8,125 bases of DNA from NCBI GenBank assembly GCA_013215025.1, contig JABSRR010000088.1, forward strand, positions 4,964-13,088, read 5' to 3'. The position numbers were made by a program, and so were the translations under genes. Positions 1-6,357 of this stretch are shown here, piece after piece; positions within the stretch are counted from its first letter, which is position 1; the number at the start of each line of letters is the position of its first letter. Origin of the DNA: Pseudomonadales bacterium. GTDB lineage: Bacteria; Pseudomonadota; Gammaproteobacteria; Pseudomonadales; DT-91. The notes under the pieces were generated by a model, which saw only the letters and a program-made list of their open reading frames with translations, made no database searches and had not been told where the DNA came from.

Positions 1-186
<186 letters not shown>

Positions 187-214
187 CTACCTTTAAACAG
201 TTAACGTAATGTGA

Positions 215-406
215 TTAGTTGCGTAATAGACGATCGATAAGAATTTGATCATTCTTATGAACCAGACTAGTACCACGTAACTGACGCTTACGCTTGGTTG
301 TCATTTTGGTAAGGATGTGGCTTTTGTGCGCAGATTTACGCTTATAGCCAGAGCCCGTTTTTTTGAAGCGCTTTGCAGCACCACTGTGTACTTTCAATTT
401 TGGCAT
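215..406 (-). CDS. rpmI: 50S ribosomal protein L35
   Basis: Small, basic, 63-residue protein of the large ribosomal subunit (family about 65). It opens [20 protein letters not shown], the conserved L35 N-terminus, and keeps the core [16 protein letters not shown]. The C-terminal dozen residues ([16 protein letters not shown]) are family-variable. The ATG at 406 has a GGAG ribosome site 9 nt upstream. It sits between infC (88-nt gap) and rplT (37-nt gap) in the conserved order infC-rpmI-rplT. In E. coli the rpmI translation start is the point at which L20 represses both rpmI and rplT, and the upstream gap here holds a matching stem-loop (434-472). Confidence 0.97.
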   Translation of the reverse strand: MPKLKVHSGAAKRFKKTGSGYKRKSAHKSHILTKMTTKRKRQLRGTSLVHKNDQILIDRLLRN

Positions 407-433
407 TTTTCAATACTCCGCATTCAATGTTAG

Positions 434-472
434 GCCTAGGCTTGTTCTTTACCGTCCTGGCACAAGTTAGGC
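434..472 (-). promoter_or_regulatory. Stem-loop upstream of rpmI, candidate L20 translational operator
   Basis: Seen: on the coding (minus) strand GCCTA, one unpaired A, CTTGT, a 16-nt loop, ACAAG, two unpaired C, TAGGC. This gives two perfect 5-bp helices separated by a small asymmetric internal loop. It lies 22 nt after the infC stop and 27 nt before the rpmI ATG. Known: in E. coli, L20 binds structured RNA in the infC-rpmI region, including a long-range pseudoknot, and blocks rpmI translation. Inferred: this is the equivalent element, and the large loop (GCCAGGACGGTAAAGA) could form a pseudoknot. I could not verify pseudoknot pairing. There is no T-run, so it is not a terminator. Confidence 0.5.
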
Positions 473-494
473 AGCAATCGCTTGAAAGAGGCGA

Positions 495-1028
495 TTACTT
501 TTTCTTTTTAGGGCTAAGTACCATGCTCATTTGCCGACCTTCCATTTTCGGAAATTGCTCAACCACACCATAGTCTTCAAGATCTGTCTCAATGCGCTTG
601 AGCAGCTCCATACCTATGTCTTGGTGAGCCATTTCACGACCGCGAAAGCGCATTGTGACCTTGGCTTTATCCCCATGCTCTAGGAACTTAATAAGGTTGC
701 GTAGTTTTACCTTATAGTCCCCAATGTCCGTTCCTGGACGAAACTTAATTTCTTTGACTTGGGTTTGTTTTTGCTTCTTACGGGCCGCAGCTTGCTGCTT
801 CTTTAAGTCAAACAGGTGCTTACCGTAATCCATCACCTTGCAAACCGGCGGCTGTGCATCAGCAACCATTTGTACAAGATCTAAACCCGCAGCTTGCGCT
901 GCATCTTTTGCTTCTTGGAGAGAAACAATGCCAACCTGAGAGCCATCAGCGCCAACGAGGCGTACTTCTGATGCGGTGATTTCGTCATTGGTTAGCGCTT
1001 TCTTACTGTTTCTATTACCACCTTTGAT
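495..1028 (-). CDS. infC: Translation initiation factor IF-3, ATC start codon
   Basis: IF-3 binds the 30S subunit, prevents premature 50S joining and checks the initiator tRNA and start codon. From the ATC at 1028 the product is 177 residues (E. coli 180), opening (M)KGGNRNSKK. This aligns with the E. coli start MKGGKR. The N-domain is at about 10-75 ([33 protein letters not shown]). A lysine-rich linker follows (about 85-95), then the C-domain with [19 protein letters not shown] and [18 protein letters not shown], ending in the basic tail SPKKKK. An in-frame TTG at 1043 would give 182 residues, but it overlaps the GGAGG ribosome site, so I reject it. It lies 20 nt after thrS and is probably cotranscribed with it. 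The rare start codon is the known basis of IF-3 autogenous control. Confidence 0.96.
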   Translation of the reverse strand: MKGGNRNSKKALTNDEITASEVRLVGADGSQVGIVSLQEAKDAAQAAGLDLVQMVADAQPPVCKVMDYGKHLFDLKKQQAAARKKQKQTQVKEIKFRPGTDIGDYKVKLRNLIKFLEHGDKAKVTMRFRGREMAHQDIGMELLKRIETDLEDYGVVEQFPKMEGRQMSMVLSPKKKK

Positions 1029-1041
1029 GGTTTTTTCCTCC
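1026..1041 (-). promoter_or_regulatory. Ribosome binding site and rare ATC start of infC
   Basis: GGAGG (1041-1037) is followed by AAAAAACC and then ATC AAA GGT GGT. Spacing is 8 nt, ideal for initiation at ATC, and the next codons encode the conserved KGG of IF-3. No ATG or GTG lies nearby in frame. E. coli uses ATT at the same place, and IF-3 discriminates against such codons, so excess IF-3 shuts off its own synthesis. The perfect Shine-Dalgarno probably offsets the weak codon. Confidence 0.88.
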
Positions 1042-1048
1042 AAATTAA

Positions 1049-3001
1049 TTAATCATTTGGGCTTTCGCCCTCGGCATTTGCCGAGATACGGCCTCGCTGA
1101 GCAATATCATCTTGAATCAGCGCAATAAAATCGTCGACTGCTAATACGCCAAGATCAACCCCTTTACGCGTTCTCACAGCAACCGTACCGTTTTCCACTT
1201 CTTTATCACCTACGACGAGTAGGTAAGGAAGCTTCTGAATTGTGTGCTCGCGGATTTTAAAGCCTATCTTCTCATTCCTCAAGTCAGAAATCGCCCTAAT
1301 GCCTTGATTTTGCAGTTTTTTGGTAATTTCCTGCACAAAATCCGCCTGTTTATCGGTGATATTCATCACCACGACTTGCTCAGGTGCCAACCAGGTTGGA
1401 AACACGCCTTCAAAGTGCTCGATTAAGATACCAATAAAACGCTCGAACGAGCCCAAGATAGCGCGATGCAACATCACTGGGGTTTGCCGCGAGCCGTCCT
1501 CAGCGACAAATTGTGCATCCAATCTTCCAGGCATCGAGAAATCAACCTGAATGGTACCCATTTGCCATACCCGGCCAATAGAGTCACGCATAGAGAATTC
1601 AATTTTAGGCCCATAAAACGCACCCTCACCTGGCAGCTCTTGCCACGGCAAATCTTTTGAGTCTAATGCTTCAGCTAGAGCTTGCTCAGCTTTATCCCAA
1701 ATCTCATCACTGCCGACGCGCTGCTCAGGGCGAGTTGATAAACGGTAGATAAGATCACTAAAGCCAAAATCAGCATAGACTTCGTGCAAGAAATCAATAA
1801 ACGCTGACACTTCCGATTGAATTTGTTCTTCCGCACAGAAAATATGTGCATCATCTTGCACAAAGCCACGCACGCGCATGATCCCGTGCAAAGAACCGGA
1901 TGGCTCATTACGGTGACAGGAACCAAATTCGGCCAAGCGTAATGGCAGCTCTTTATAAGACTTTAAGCCCTGATTAAATACCTGCACATGGCAGGGACAA
2001 TTCATCGGCTTAACGGCAAATGTGCGATCCTCAGTAGGCAAAGTAAACATGCCCTCAGCAAATTTATCGGCATGCCCCGACTTTTGCCATAAGGAAATAT
2101 CGACGATTTGCGGGGTTTTGATTTCTTGGTAATCATGCTGACGCTGCTTAGCGCGCATATAGGATTCAATGGTATTGTAAATGGTCCAACCTTTCGGATG
2201 CCAAAACACCATACCTTGCGCTTCATCCTGCATATGAAACAGATCGAGCTGTTTACCTAACTTACGGTGGTCGCGTTTTTCCGCCTCTTCAATGCGGCGA
2301 ATATATTGCTTAAGCTGTTTTTTGTCGGCCCACGCGGTACCGTATATGCGCTGCAGCATTTTATTGTCGGCATTAGCGCGCCAGTAAGCACCAGAAACTT
2401 TGGTTAACTTAAAATGCTTGAGAAAGCGAGTGTTAGGCACATGTGGGCCGCGACACATATCAACATATTCTTGATGCTGATACAGGCTAATTAGCGCCTG
2501 GTCTGCAGGAATATCCTGCTCTACGATTTCAACCTTATAGCTTTCCTCACGCTGCTGGAATGTCGCCAACACTTGCTCGCGTGAGCTTGGCTTTTTCACA
2601 ACATCGTACTCGGTCGCAATCAGCGCCTTCATGCGTGCTTCAATCGCATCAACATCTTCTTGGGTAAACGTACGATCAAAATCGATATCGTAGTAAAAGC
2701 CCTCATCAATGACAGGGCCAATCGCCATTTTTGCATCAGGAAATAATTGCTTCACTGCATGACCAATCAGATGCGCACAAGAATGGCGAATGATCTCTAA
2801 GCCTTCTTGATCTTTGGGGGTAATGATCGACACCTCGGCATCATCATGAATGATATCGCAAGCATCATGCAGCTCACCATTAATGCGACCCGCAACGGTA
2901 GCTTTAAATAAGCCAGGACCAATGTCTTGAGCGACTTCGGCAATAGAAACAGGTTTATCAAATTCGCGCTGACTGCCGTCAGGAAGAGTAATAACAGGCA
3001 T
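1049..3001 (-). CDS. thrS: Threonyl-tRNA synthetase (class II)
   Basis: Charges tRNA-Thr with threonine in the cytosol. The product is 650 residues (E. coli 642). Domains in order: TGS about 1-61 ([10 protein letters not shown]); editing domain about 62-225 with HSCAH (His73, His77) and the Cys183/His187 site in [11 protein letters not shown]; class II catalytic core about 243-535; anticodon-binding domain about 540-640. The three zinc ligands that select threonine are visible: Cys335 in MNCPCH, His386 in QDDAHIF and His512 in MLHRAILG. The start is the ATG at 3001: GGAG is 5 nt upstream and the protein begins exactly like E. coli [14 protein letters not shown] at 3022 would add seven residues but falls inside a leader hairpin. 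It is the first gene of thrS-infC-rpmI-rplT, and the leader carries a probable autogenous operator (3015-3099). The C-terminal tail ([12 protein letters not shown]) is lineage-specific. Confidence 0.98.
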   Translation of the reverse strand: MPVITLPDGSQREFDKPVSIAEVAQDIGPGLFKATVAGRINGELHDACDIIHDDAEVSIITPKDQEGLEIIRHSCAHLIGHAVKQLFPDAKMAIGPVIDEGFYYDIDFDRTFTQEDVDAIEARMKALIATEYDVVKKPSSREQVLATFQQREESYKVEIVEQDIPADQALISLYQHQEYVDMCRGPHVPNTRFLKHFKLTKVSGAYWRANADNKMLQRIYGTAWADKKQLKQYIRRIEEAEKRDHRKLGKQLDLFHMQDEAQGMVFWHPKGWTIYNTIESYMRAKQRQHDYQEIKTPQIVDISLWQKSGHADKFAEGMFTLPTEDRTFAVKPMNCPCHVQVFNQGLKSYKELPLRLAEFGSCHRNEPSGSLHGIMRVRGFVQDDAHIFCAEEQIQSEVSAFIDFLHEVYADFGFSDLIYRLSTRPEQRVGSDEIWDKAEQALAEALDSKDLPWQELPGEGAFYGPKIEFSMRDSIGRVWQMGTIQVDFSMPGRLDAQFVAEDGSRQTPVMLHRAILGSFERFIGILIEHFEGVFPTWLAPEQVVVMNITDKQADFVQEITKKLQNQGIRAISDLRNEKIGFKIREHTIQKLPYLLVVGDKEVENGTVAVRTRKGVDLGVLAVDDFIALIQDDIAQRGRISANAEGESPND

Positions 3002-3014
3002 GTTGTCTCCAGTG

Positions 3015-3035
3015 GTGGCCAATACGTGAGGCCAC
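3015..3035 (-). promoter_or_regulatory. thrS leader hairpin imitating a tRNA-Thr anticodon arm
   Basis: Seen: on the mRNA strand GTGGCC (3035-3030), loop TCACGTATT, GGCCAC (3020-3015), a perfect 6-bp stem directly upstream of the GGAG ribosome site. If the first and last loop T form a U-U mismatch, the remaining seven bases are C A C G T A T. That places CGT at the anticodon positions 34-36 and A at 37, as in tRNA-Thr(CGU). The CGT is at -25 to -23 from the ATG. Known: E. coli ThrRS represses thrS by binding a leader hairpin with CGU in an anticodon-like loop near -32 to -30. Inferred: same function here. Confidence 0.72.
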
Positions 3036-3070
3036 TTGTTTAATAAGCTTTAGCTGTAACGGTCAACCGG

Positions 3071-3099
3071 TCAGTGCAAAAGCCATAACTTTCGACTGA
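3071..3099 (-). promoter_or_regulatory. Second thrS leader hairpin (operator domain 4-like)
   Basis: On the mRNA strand TCAGT + CGAAAG, a 6-nt loop TTATGG, CTTTTG, one bulged C, ACTGA. This is an 11-bp stem with one G-U pair and one bulge. A 35-nt A/T-rich linker (3070-3036) separates it from the anticodon-like hairpin. In E. coli the thrS operator has exactly this order: a long stem-loop, a single-stranded linker, a tRNA-like hairpin, then the ribosome site. The transcript must start upstream of 3099 for this to form. A TATAGT hexamer at 3148-3143 is a possible -10 box, though no good -35 lies before it. Confidence 0.5.
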
Positions 3100-3157
3100 T
3101 TACATTCGTCAAAAAGTAACTGACCATGCTAGGAAATGCGCAACTATAACCATACTA

Positions 3158-3201
3158 AGGCATAATTGAGGCATAATTTAGGCACAACTGAAGCACATCA
3201 C
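3158..3201. repeat. Four degenerate 11-bp tandem repeats upstream of thrS
   Basis: Plus-strand copies: AGGCATAATTG (3158), AGGCATAATTT (3169), AGGCACAACTG (3180), AAGCACATCAC (3191). The first two differ by one base and the others decay progressively. The array lies between tRNA-Val and the thrS leader, just upstream of the possible thrS -10 (3148-3143). The 11-bp period places the short A/T tracts on nearly the same helix face, which could bend DNA or act like an upstream promoter element. No coding role is apparent. Confidence 0.7.
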
Positions 3202-3226
3202 GCCAACTACCGCCACAGGCAAAAAT

Positions 3227-3303
3227 TGGTACGACCGAGTGGATTCGAACCACCGACCCCCACCATGTCAAGGTGGTGCTCTAACCAACTGAGCTACGGT
3301 CGT
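3227..3303 (-). tRNA. tRNA-Val, anticodon GAC
   Basis: A complete cloverleaf on the minus strand. Acceptor ACGACCG pairs with CGGTCGT (7 bp). The D stem is GCTC/GAGC with loop AGTTGGTTA. The anticodon stem CCACC/GGTGG holds loop TTGACAT, giving anticodon GAC, which reads GTC and GTT valine codons. The variable loop is GGGTC, and the T arm GGTGG/CCACT has loop TTCGAAT. The discriminator is A and CCA is encoded. The anticodon arm and D arm match the E. coli tRNA-Val(GAC). It lies 225 nt upstream of the thrS ATG in the same direction with no clear terminator, so some read-through into thrS is possible. Confidence 0.96.
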
Positions 3304-3326
3304 AAAAAATTGCATCAGATGCAATT
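3304..3326 (-). other. Hairpin plus T-run in the tRNA-Val 5' leader
   Basis: Minus-strand AATTGCAT CTG ATGCAATT forms an 8-bp stem with a 3-nt loop, followed at once by TTTT and then the first base of tRNA-Val. It sits between the predicted tRNA promoter start (about 3330) and the mature tRNA. It could be a weak terminator for uvrB, whose stop is 42 nt upstream, or a 5' leader hairpin for tRNA processing. The A/T-rich stem makes strong termination doubtful. Confidence 0.5.
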
Positions 3327-3336
3327 AAGGGAGGGC

Positions 3337-3364
3337 ATTATACGGATTTAAATGCAAGCGTCTA
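3337..3364 (-). promoter_or_regulatory. Promoter of tRNA-Val
   Basis: A perfect -10 TATAAT (3342-3337) lies 16 bp after TAGACG (3364-3359), which matches four of six -35 bases. The following GCCCTCCC is a GC-rich discriminator, a hallmark of stringently controlled stable-RNA promoters. The predicted start near 3330 leaves a leader of about 26 nt consisting of the hairpin at 3304-3326. The -35 begins 4 bp after the uvrB stop codon. Confidence 0.68.
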
Positions 3365-3367
3365 GCC

Positions 3368-5383
3368 CTAATAAAACACCGCAGATTTTAAGCGCTGCAG
3401 CTCATCACGCAAGCTAGCAGCGCGCTCAAATTCTAAATTTTGTGCCGCCTCATGCATGTCTAACTCGAGCAGCTTTATCTGTTTCTCAAGCGCCTTCGGC
3501 GACAGGCTATTTACCTCTGCCACCTCACGCAAGGCCTCGCCTGCGGTTTGCTTTGTTTTACGTTTGCTGCGTTTACCGGGGGTAACAGCACCTTCTAGGA
3601 TGTCGGCCACCGACTTTTTCACCCCCTGCGGGGTAATATTATGCTCAGCATTAAAGGCTACTTGTTTTTCACGACGACGCTCAGTTTCATTCATTGCTCG
3701 CTGCATTGATCCGGTGATTTTATCAGCATACAGTATGGCCTTACCGTTTACGTTTCGGGCGGCACGGCCAATGGTTTGAATCAACGAGCTCTCAGAGCGC
3801 AGAAAACCTTCTTTATCGGCATCTAATATAGCCACCAAAGAGACCTCAGGCATATCTAGGCCTTCGCGCAACAGATTAATACCAACCAGCACATCGAATT
3901 CGCCTAATCGCAAATCGCGAATAATCTCAACCCGCTCCACGGTATCAATATCCGAGTGTAAATAGCGCACCAGCACGCCGTTCTCGGCCAAATAATCAGT
4001 AAGATCCTCGGCCATGCGCTTGGTTAACACCGTAGCTAGCACCCGCTCACCTTTCTCAACCGTTTTTTGTATTTCATCAAACAGATCATCAACTTGACTA
4101 CTGGCCGGGCGAATATCAATCAAGGGGTCAACCAAGCCCGTAGGCCTTACAAGCTGCTCTACCGTTTGATCAGCCTTTGCTAGCTCATATTTCCCGGGGG
4201 TAGCAGAGACACAGACCATTTGCGGCACAATCGCCTCCCACTCTTCAAAGCGCATAGGGCGGTTATCCAGTGCAGAAGGCAAACGAAAACCATACTGCAC
4301 CAAGGTTTCTTTGCGTGAGCGATCACCTTTATACATGGCACCGATTTGCGGCACAGTCACATGTGACTCGTCGATGATTATCAAGGCATCATCCGGAATA
4401 TAATCAAACAAGGTTGGCGGCGGCTCACCTTCTTTGCGCCCAGAAAGCTGGCGAGAATAATTCTCGACGCCATTGCAATAGCCTAATTCACGCATCATTT
4501 CTAAGTCATAACGGGTGCGCTGCTCTAAACGCTGAGCTTCTACTAATTTATCGTTATTACGTAGATACTCCAGACGCTCCGATAACTCAAGCTCAATCTC
4601 ATCAATGGCTTTCAGCATCGTATCGCGCGGTGCCACATAATGGCTTTTAGGAAAGATCGAATAGCGCGGCAAGTTATGTAAAATCTCACCGGTAAGTGGA
4701 TCAAACAGCTTAAGACTCTCAACCTCATCATCAAATAACTCAATCCGCAAAGCCTCAAAATCAGAGTCCGCAGGAAAGACATCGATCACATCACCTCGCG
4801 CACGATAAGTTGAGCGATGAAAGTCAGCATCATTGCGCGTGTATTGAAGCTCTGCCAAACGGCGTAAAATGGTTCGCTGATCAATTTGATCACCGCGATC
4901 CAAATGCAACATCATGGACAAATAGGACTTTGGATCGCCTAGGCCATAAATCGCAGAAACCGTAGCCACAACAATACAGTCACGTCGCTCAAGCAAAGCC
5001 TTGGTTGCAGATAAACGCATCTGCTCAATATGCTCATTGACTGAGGCATCTTTATCGATGAAAGTGTCGGACGATGGCACATAGGCCTCGGGTTGATAGT
5101 AATCATAGTACGAGACAAAATACTCTACCGCATTGTTAGGAAAGAACTCCTTAAACTCTCCGTAAAGCTGCGCCGCAAGGGTTTTGTTATGCGCCATAAC
5201 AATCGTTGGCCGACCGATCTCTGCAATAACATTTGCTGCGGTAAAAGTTTTGCCCGAGCCGGTAACACCGAGCAATATTTGATTATGTAATCCCGATTGA
5301 ACGCCATCAACCAAGCCTTTAATAGCAGCAGGTTGATCACCTGCAGGTTGGTATTTTGACTGAACATTAAACAACTTGCTCAT
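3368..5383 (-). CDS. uvrB: UvrABC excinuclease subunit B
   Basis: UvrB is the damage-verifying helicase-like subunit of nucleotide excision repair. UvrA loads it, and it then recruits UvrC for incision. Full length, 671 residues (E. coli 673). Walker A GVTGSGKT is at 39-46. The damage-probing beta-hairpin [16 protein letters not shown] lies at 93-108 with its tyrosines intact. Walker B is DESH at 338-341. Helicase motifs include CVSATPG (391-397), LHSDID (475-480), [13 protein letters not shown] (501-513) and QTIGRAAR (536-543). The C-terminal UVR domain that contacts UvrC is about 632-667. Start ATG at 5383 gives the conserved MSK-F opening, although AAGGAA is 15-16 nt upstream, so the ribosome site is weak. 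It is divergent from tRNA-Asn. In E. coli uvrB is LexA-controlled, but I see no good LexA box here. Confidence 0.98.
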   Translation of the reverse strand: MSKLFNVQSKYQPAGDQPAAIKGLVDGVQSGLHNQILLGVTGSGKTFTAANVIAEIGRPTIVMAHNKTLAAQLYGEFKEFFPNNAVEYFVSYYDYYQPEAYVPSSDTFIDKDASVNEHIEQMRLSATKALLERRDCIVVATVSAIYGLGDPKSYLSMMLHLDRGDQIDQRTILRRLAELQYTRNDADFHRSTYRARGDVIDVFPADSDFEALRIELFDDEVESLKLFDPLTGEILHNLPRYSIFPKSHYVAPRDTMLKAIDEIELELSERLEYLRNNDKLVEAQRLEQRTRYDLEMMRELGYCNGVENYSRQLSGRKEGEPPPTLFDYIPDDALIIIDESHVTVPQIGAMYKGDRSRKETLVQYGFRLPSALDNRPMRFEEWEAIVPQMVCVSATPGKYELAKADQTVEQLVRPTGLVDPLIDIRPASSQVDDLFDEIQKTVEKGERVLATVLTKRMAEDLTDYLAENGVLVRYLHSDIDTVERVEIIRDLRLGEFDVLVGINLLREGLDMPEVSLVAILDADKEGFLRSESSLIQTIGRAARNVNGKAILYADKITGSMQRAMNETERRREKQVAFNAEHNITPQGVKKSVADILEGAVTPGKRSKRKTKQTAGEALREVAEVNSLSPKALEKQIKLLELDMHEAAQNLEFERAASLRDELQRLKSAVFY

Positions 5384-5414
5384 AGAATAAACAGCAATTC
5401 CTTAAGACGATATT

Positions 5415-5426
5415 TTTTCGCGAAAA
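5415..5426. promoter_or_regulatory. 12-bp perfect palindrome between uvrB and tRNA-Asn
   Basis: TTTTCGCGAAAA is a perfect palindrome 4 bp upstream of the tRNA-Asn -35. It also falls in the spacer of a weak divergent uvrB promoter candidate (minus-strand TCGTCA at 5436-5431, 18 bp, TATCGT at 5412-5407, each four of six). It could be a regulator's operator or merely A/T-rich promoter flank. I do not recognise the binding protein. Confidence 0.35.
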
Positions 5427-5429
5427 TAG

Positions 5430-5458
5430 TTGACGATAATACCATAGATCCCTATTAT
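5430..5458 (+). promoter_or_regulatory. Promoter of tRNA-Asn
   Basis: TTGACG (5430-5435, five of six), an optimal 17-bp spacer, then TATTAT (5453-5458, five of six). TCGCGTCC follows as a GC-containing discriminator. Predicted start is about 5465, leaving a leader of about 25 nt that contains the small inverted repeat CAAAGCTTTG. This is the best sigma-70 promoter in the window. Confidence 0.8.
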
Positions 5459-5489
5459 TCGCGTCCATTCAAAGCAAAGCTTTGATCTT

Positions 5490-5564
5490 TCCGGTGTAGC
5501 TCAGCGGTAGAGCAGTAGACTGTTAATCTATTGGTCGTTGGTTCGATCCCAACCACCGGAGCCA
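5490..5564 (+). tRNA. tRNA-Asn, anticodon GTT
   Basis: A complete cloverleaf on the plus strand. Acceptor TCCGGTG pairs with CACCGGA. The D stem is GCTC/GAGC. The anticodon stem GTAGA/TCTAT holds loop CTGTTAA with anticodon GTT, which reads AAC and AAT. The T arm GTTGG/CCAAC has loop TTCGATC. The discriminator is G and CCA is encoded. The anticodon loop and G73 agree with bacterial tRNA-Asn. It is a single-gene unit with its own promoter (5430-5458) and terminator (5571-5599), and it is the only plus-strand gene here. Confidence 0.96.
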
Positions 5565-5570
5565 AATTCT

Positions 5571-5599
5571 AAAAAGCTTGTCATTGACAGGCTTTTTTT
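5571..5599 (+). terminator. Bidirectional Rho-independent terminator after tRNA-Asn
   Basis: AAAAAGCTTGTC, loop ATT, GACAGGCTTTTT gives a 12-bp stem with one G-U pair, ending in seven T. The A-rich left arm supplies the T-run on the minus strand, so it can also stop transcripts from the Nudix/hypothetical operon arriving from the right. It begins 6 nt after the tRNA CCA. Confidence 0.9.
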
Positions 5600-5694
5600 A
5601 TGTCTTTTTTATCTCATCTTTCAAGTACTCTTTTTATTAACTTTCACCACCTTTAACTTCTTTCTTTTTTTGTTTTTCGCTTCAAATTTATGCA
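5600..5694. other. Pyrimidine-rich intergenic tract
   Basis: Between the tRNA-Asn terminator and the convergent hypothetical gene, the plus strand is almost free of G (about four in 95 bases) with many runs of T and C. It reads as purine-rich on the other strand. No ORF, promoter or tRNA is visible in it. It may be non-coding 3' trailer with extra U-runs that back up termination. Confidence 0.5.
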
Positions 5695-5764
5695 TTTGCT
5701 AAGCGGATATAAAGCTTAAGAGATGCGCAAAGCCCACATCAATGTAATAGCAATAGCATCACAG

Positions 5765-6304
5765 TTATCGGCTTGGCGGCTCAAAAATAGCGACCCGAAA
5801 ATTCAAAGCTTGCAGCAGCTTTTGCGCCTGCTTAAGCGGCAGCTCGTTCAACAACACATTATCACTTCGCCACCAGGCTTGCTTTTTCACCCGCGCCAGA
5901 GTCAGTTCATCAACCGATGATACATTGGATAGCTGATAAAGCTGCCTCGCTTGTAAAAAGGTCACGCGCCTCAGCTGTTGTTCGGTTTTCTGCCTAGCCA
6001 CATGCTCATCGACCATCGAGATAATGGCGGCATCCAGCTCAGTAAAACTTAATTCCTGCTGTGAATGCGGAGCAAGCCGTGATGCCGCATCAGCGCAAGC
6101 AATCTTCTGACCGCTCATATACCTTAGCAATTCTGATAATTGAATATGTGAATCTAACAAAGGGTAATACAGGATAGGCTCTGCAAAGCCATCATCTTTC
6201 ACATCGAAGCAGGCTTTACCATCAATAAAAAGGGTTGCCGTAAAGCAATGTGAACTGAGTGACTGACTGAGGTTAAGCTTGATGTTTTTAAGCGCAATAT
6301 CCAT
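5765..6304 (-). CDS. Hypothetical protein, 179 residues
   Basis: I do not firmly recognise this protein. The N-terminal part ALKNIKLNLSQSL, then HCFTATLFIDGKACFDVKDDG (residues 19-39), resembles from memory a small uncharacterised family with a K-N-I-K opening and a C-F-x-A-x-L-x-x-x-G-K stretch predicted as beta strands. The rest is probably helical: residues 50-66, an acidic/basic helix at about 82-125 (ELDAAIISMVDEHVARQKTE), and a C-terminal part with WW at 144-145. There is no signal peptide or membrane segment, so it is likely cytosolic. The ATG at 6304 lacks a clear Shine-Dalgarno. It starts 51 nt after the Nudix gene in the same direction, suggesting one transcript and perhaps a linked role. 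The open frame and protein-like composition support a real gene; its function is unknown. Confidence 0.78.
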   Translation of the reverse strand: MDIALKNIKLNLSQSLSSHCFTATLFIDGKACFDVKDDGFAEPILYYPLLDSHIQLSELLRYMSGQKIACADAASRLAPHSQQELSFTELDAAIISMVDEHVARQKTEQQLRRVTFLQARQLYQLSNVSSVDELTLARVKKQAWWRSDNVLLNELPLKQAQKLLQALNFRVAIFEPPSR

Positions 6305-6342
6305 GACGTAGCACCGAAGATTGAATGCTTAATACGTAAGGA

Positions 6343-6357
6343 GAGGCTGAAAGCCTC
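6343..6357 (-). other. Hairpin overlapping the Nudix stop codon
   Basis: Minus-strand GAGGCT, loop TTC, AGCCTC gives a 6-bp GC-rich stem whose first bases belong to the TGA stop. CTCCTTACG follows rather than a T-run, so it is not a standard terminator. It lies 38 nt before the start of the downstream gene and could affect translational coupling or mRNA stability between the two. Confidence 0.55.

Noticed and set aside
1029..1043. TTG at 1043 as the start of infC
   Set aside because: It overlaps the GGAGG that serves the ATC codon, and the extra residues EEKT have no counterpart at the E. coli IF-3 start.
3002..3022. TTG at 3022 as the start of thrS
   Set aside because: It lies in the loop of the leader hairpin, lacks its own ribosome site, and the ATG at 3001 gives the conserved [10 protein letters not shown].
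3084..3112. TTGACG (3112-3107) as the -35 of a thrS promoter
   Set aside because: The base 17 bp downstream is GTTATG, a poor -10, and that promoter would start inside the upper leader hairpin.
3166..3351. Plus-strand ORF of 61 codons with an SGFEPPTPTMSRWCSNQLSYGR stretch
   Set aside because: It is the antisense translation of tRNA-Val, a well-known source of false proteins; it has no ribosome site and no independent support.
3456..3779. 107-codon plus-strand ORF inside uvrB, and other antisense ORFs
   Set aside because: They lie wholly within well-identified genes on the opposite strand, with low-complexity composition and no ribosome sites.
5378..5394. LexA-like site at the uvrB start (CTG, 10 bases, GAG)
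   Set aside because: The second half should be CAG preceded by A; only CTGT on one side fits and it overlaps the start codon. Too weak to call.
5700..5718. TAAGC/GCTTA hairpin downstream of the hypothetical gene as its terminator
   Set aside because: Only five A/T-rich pairs with a 9-nt loop and no adjacent T-run on the minus strand; the bidirectional terminator at 5571-5599 is far better.
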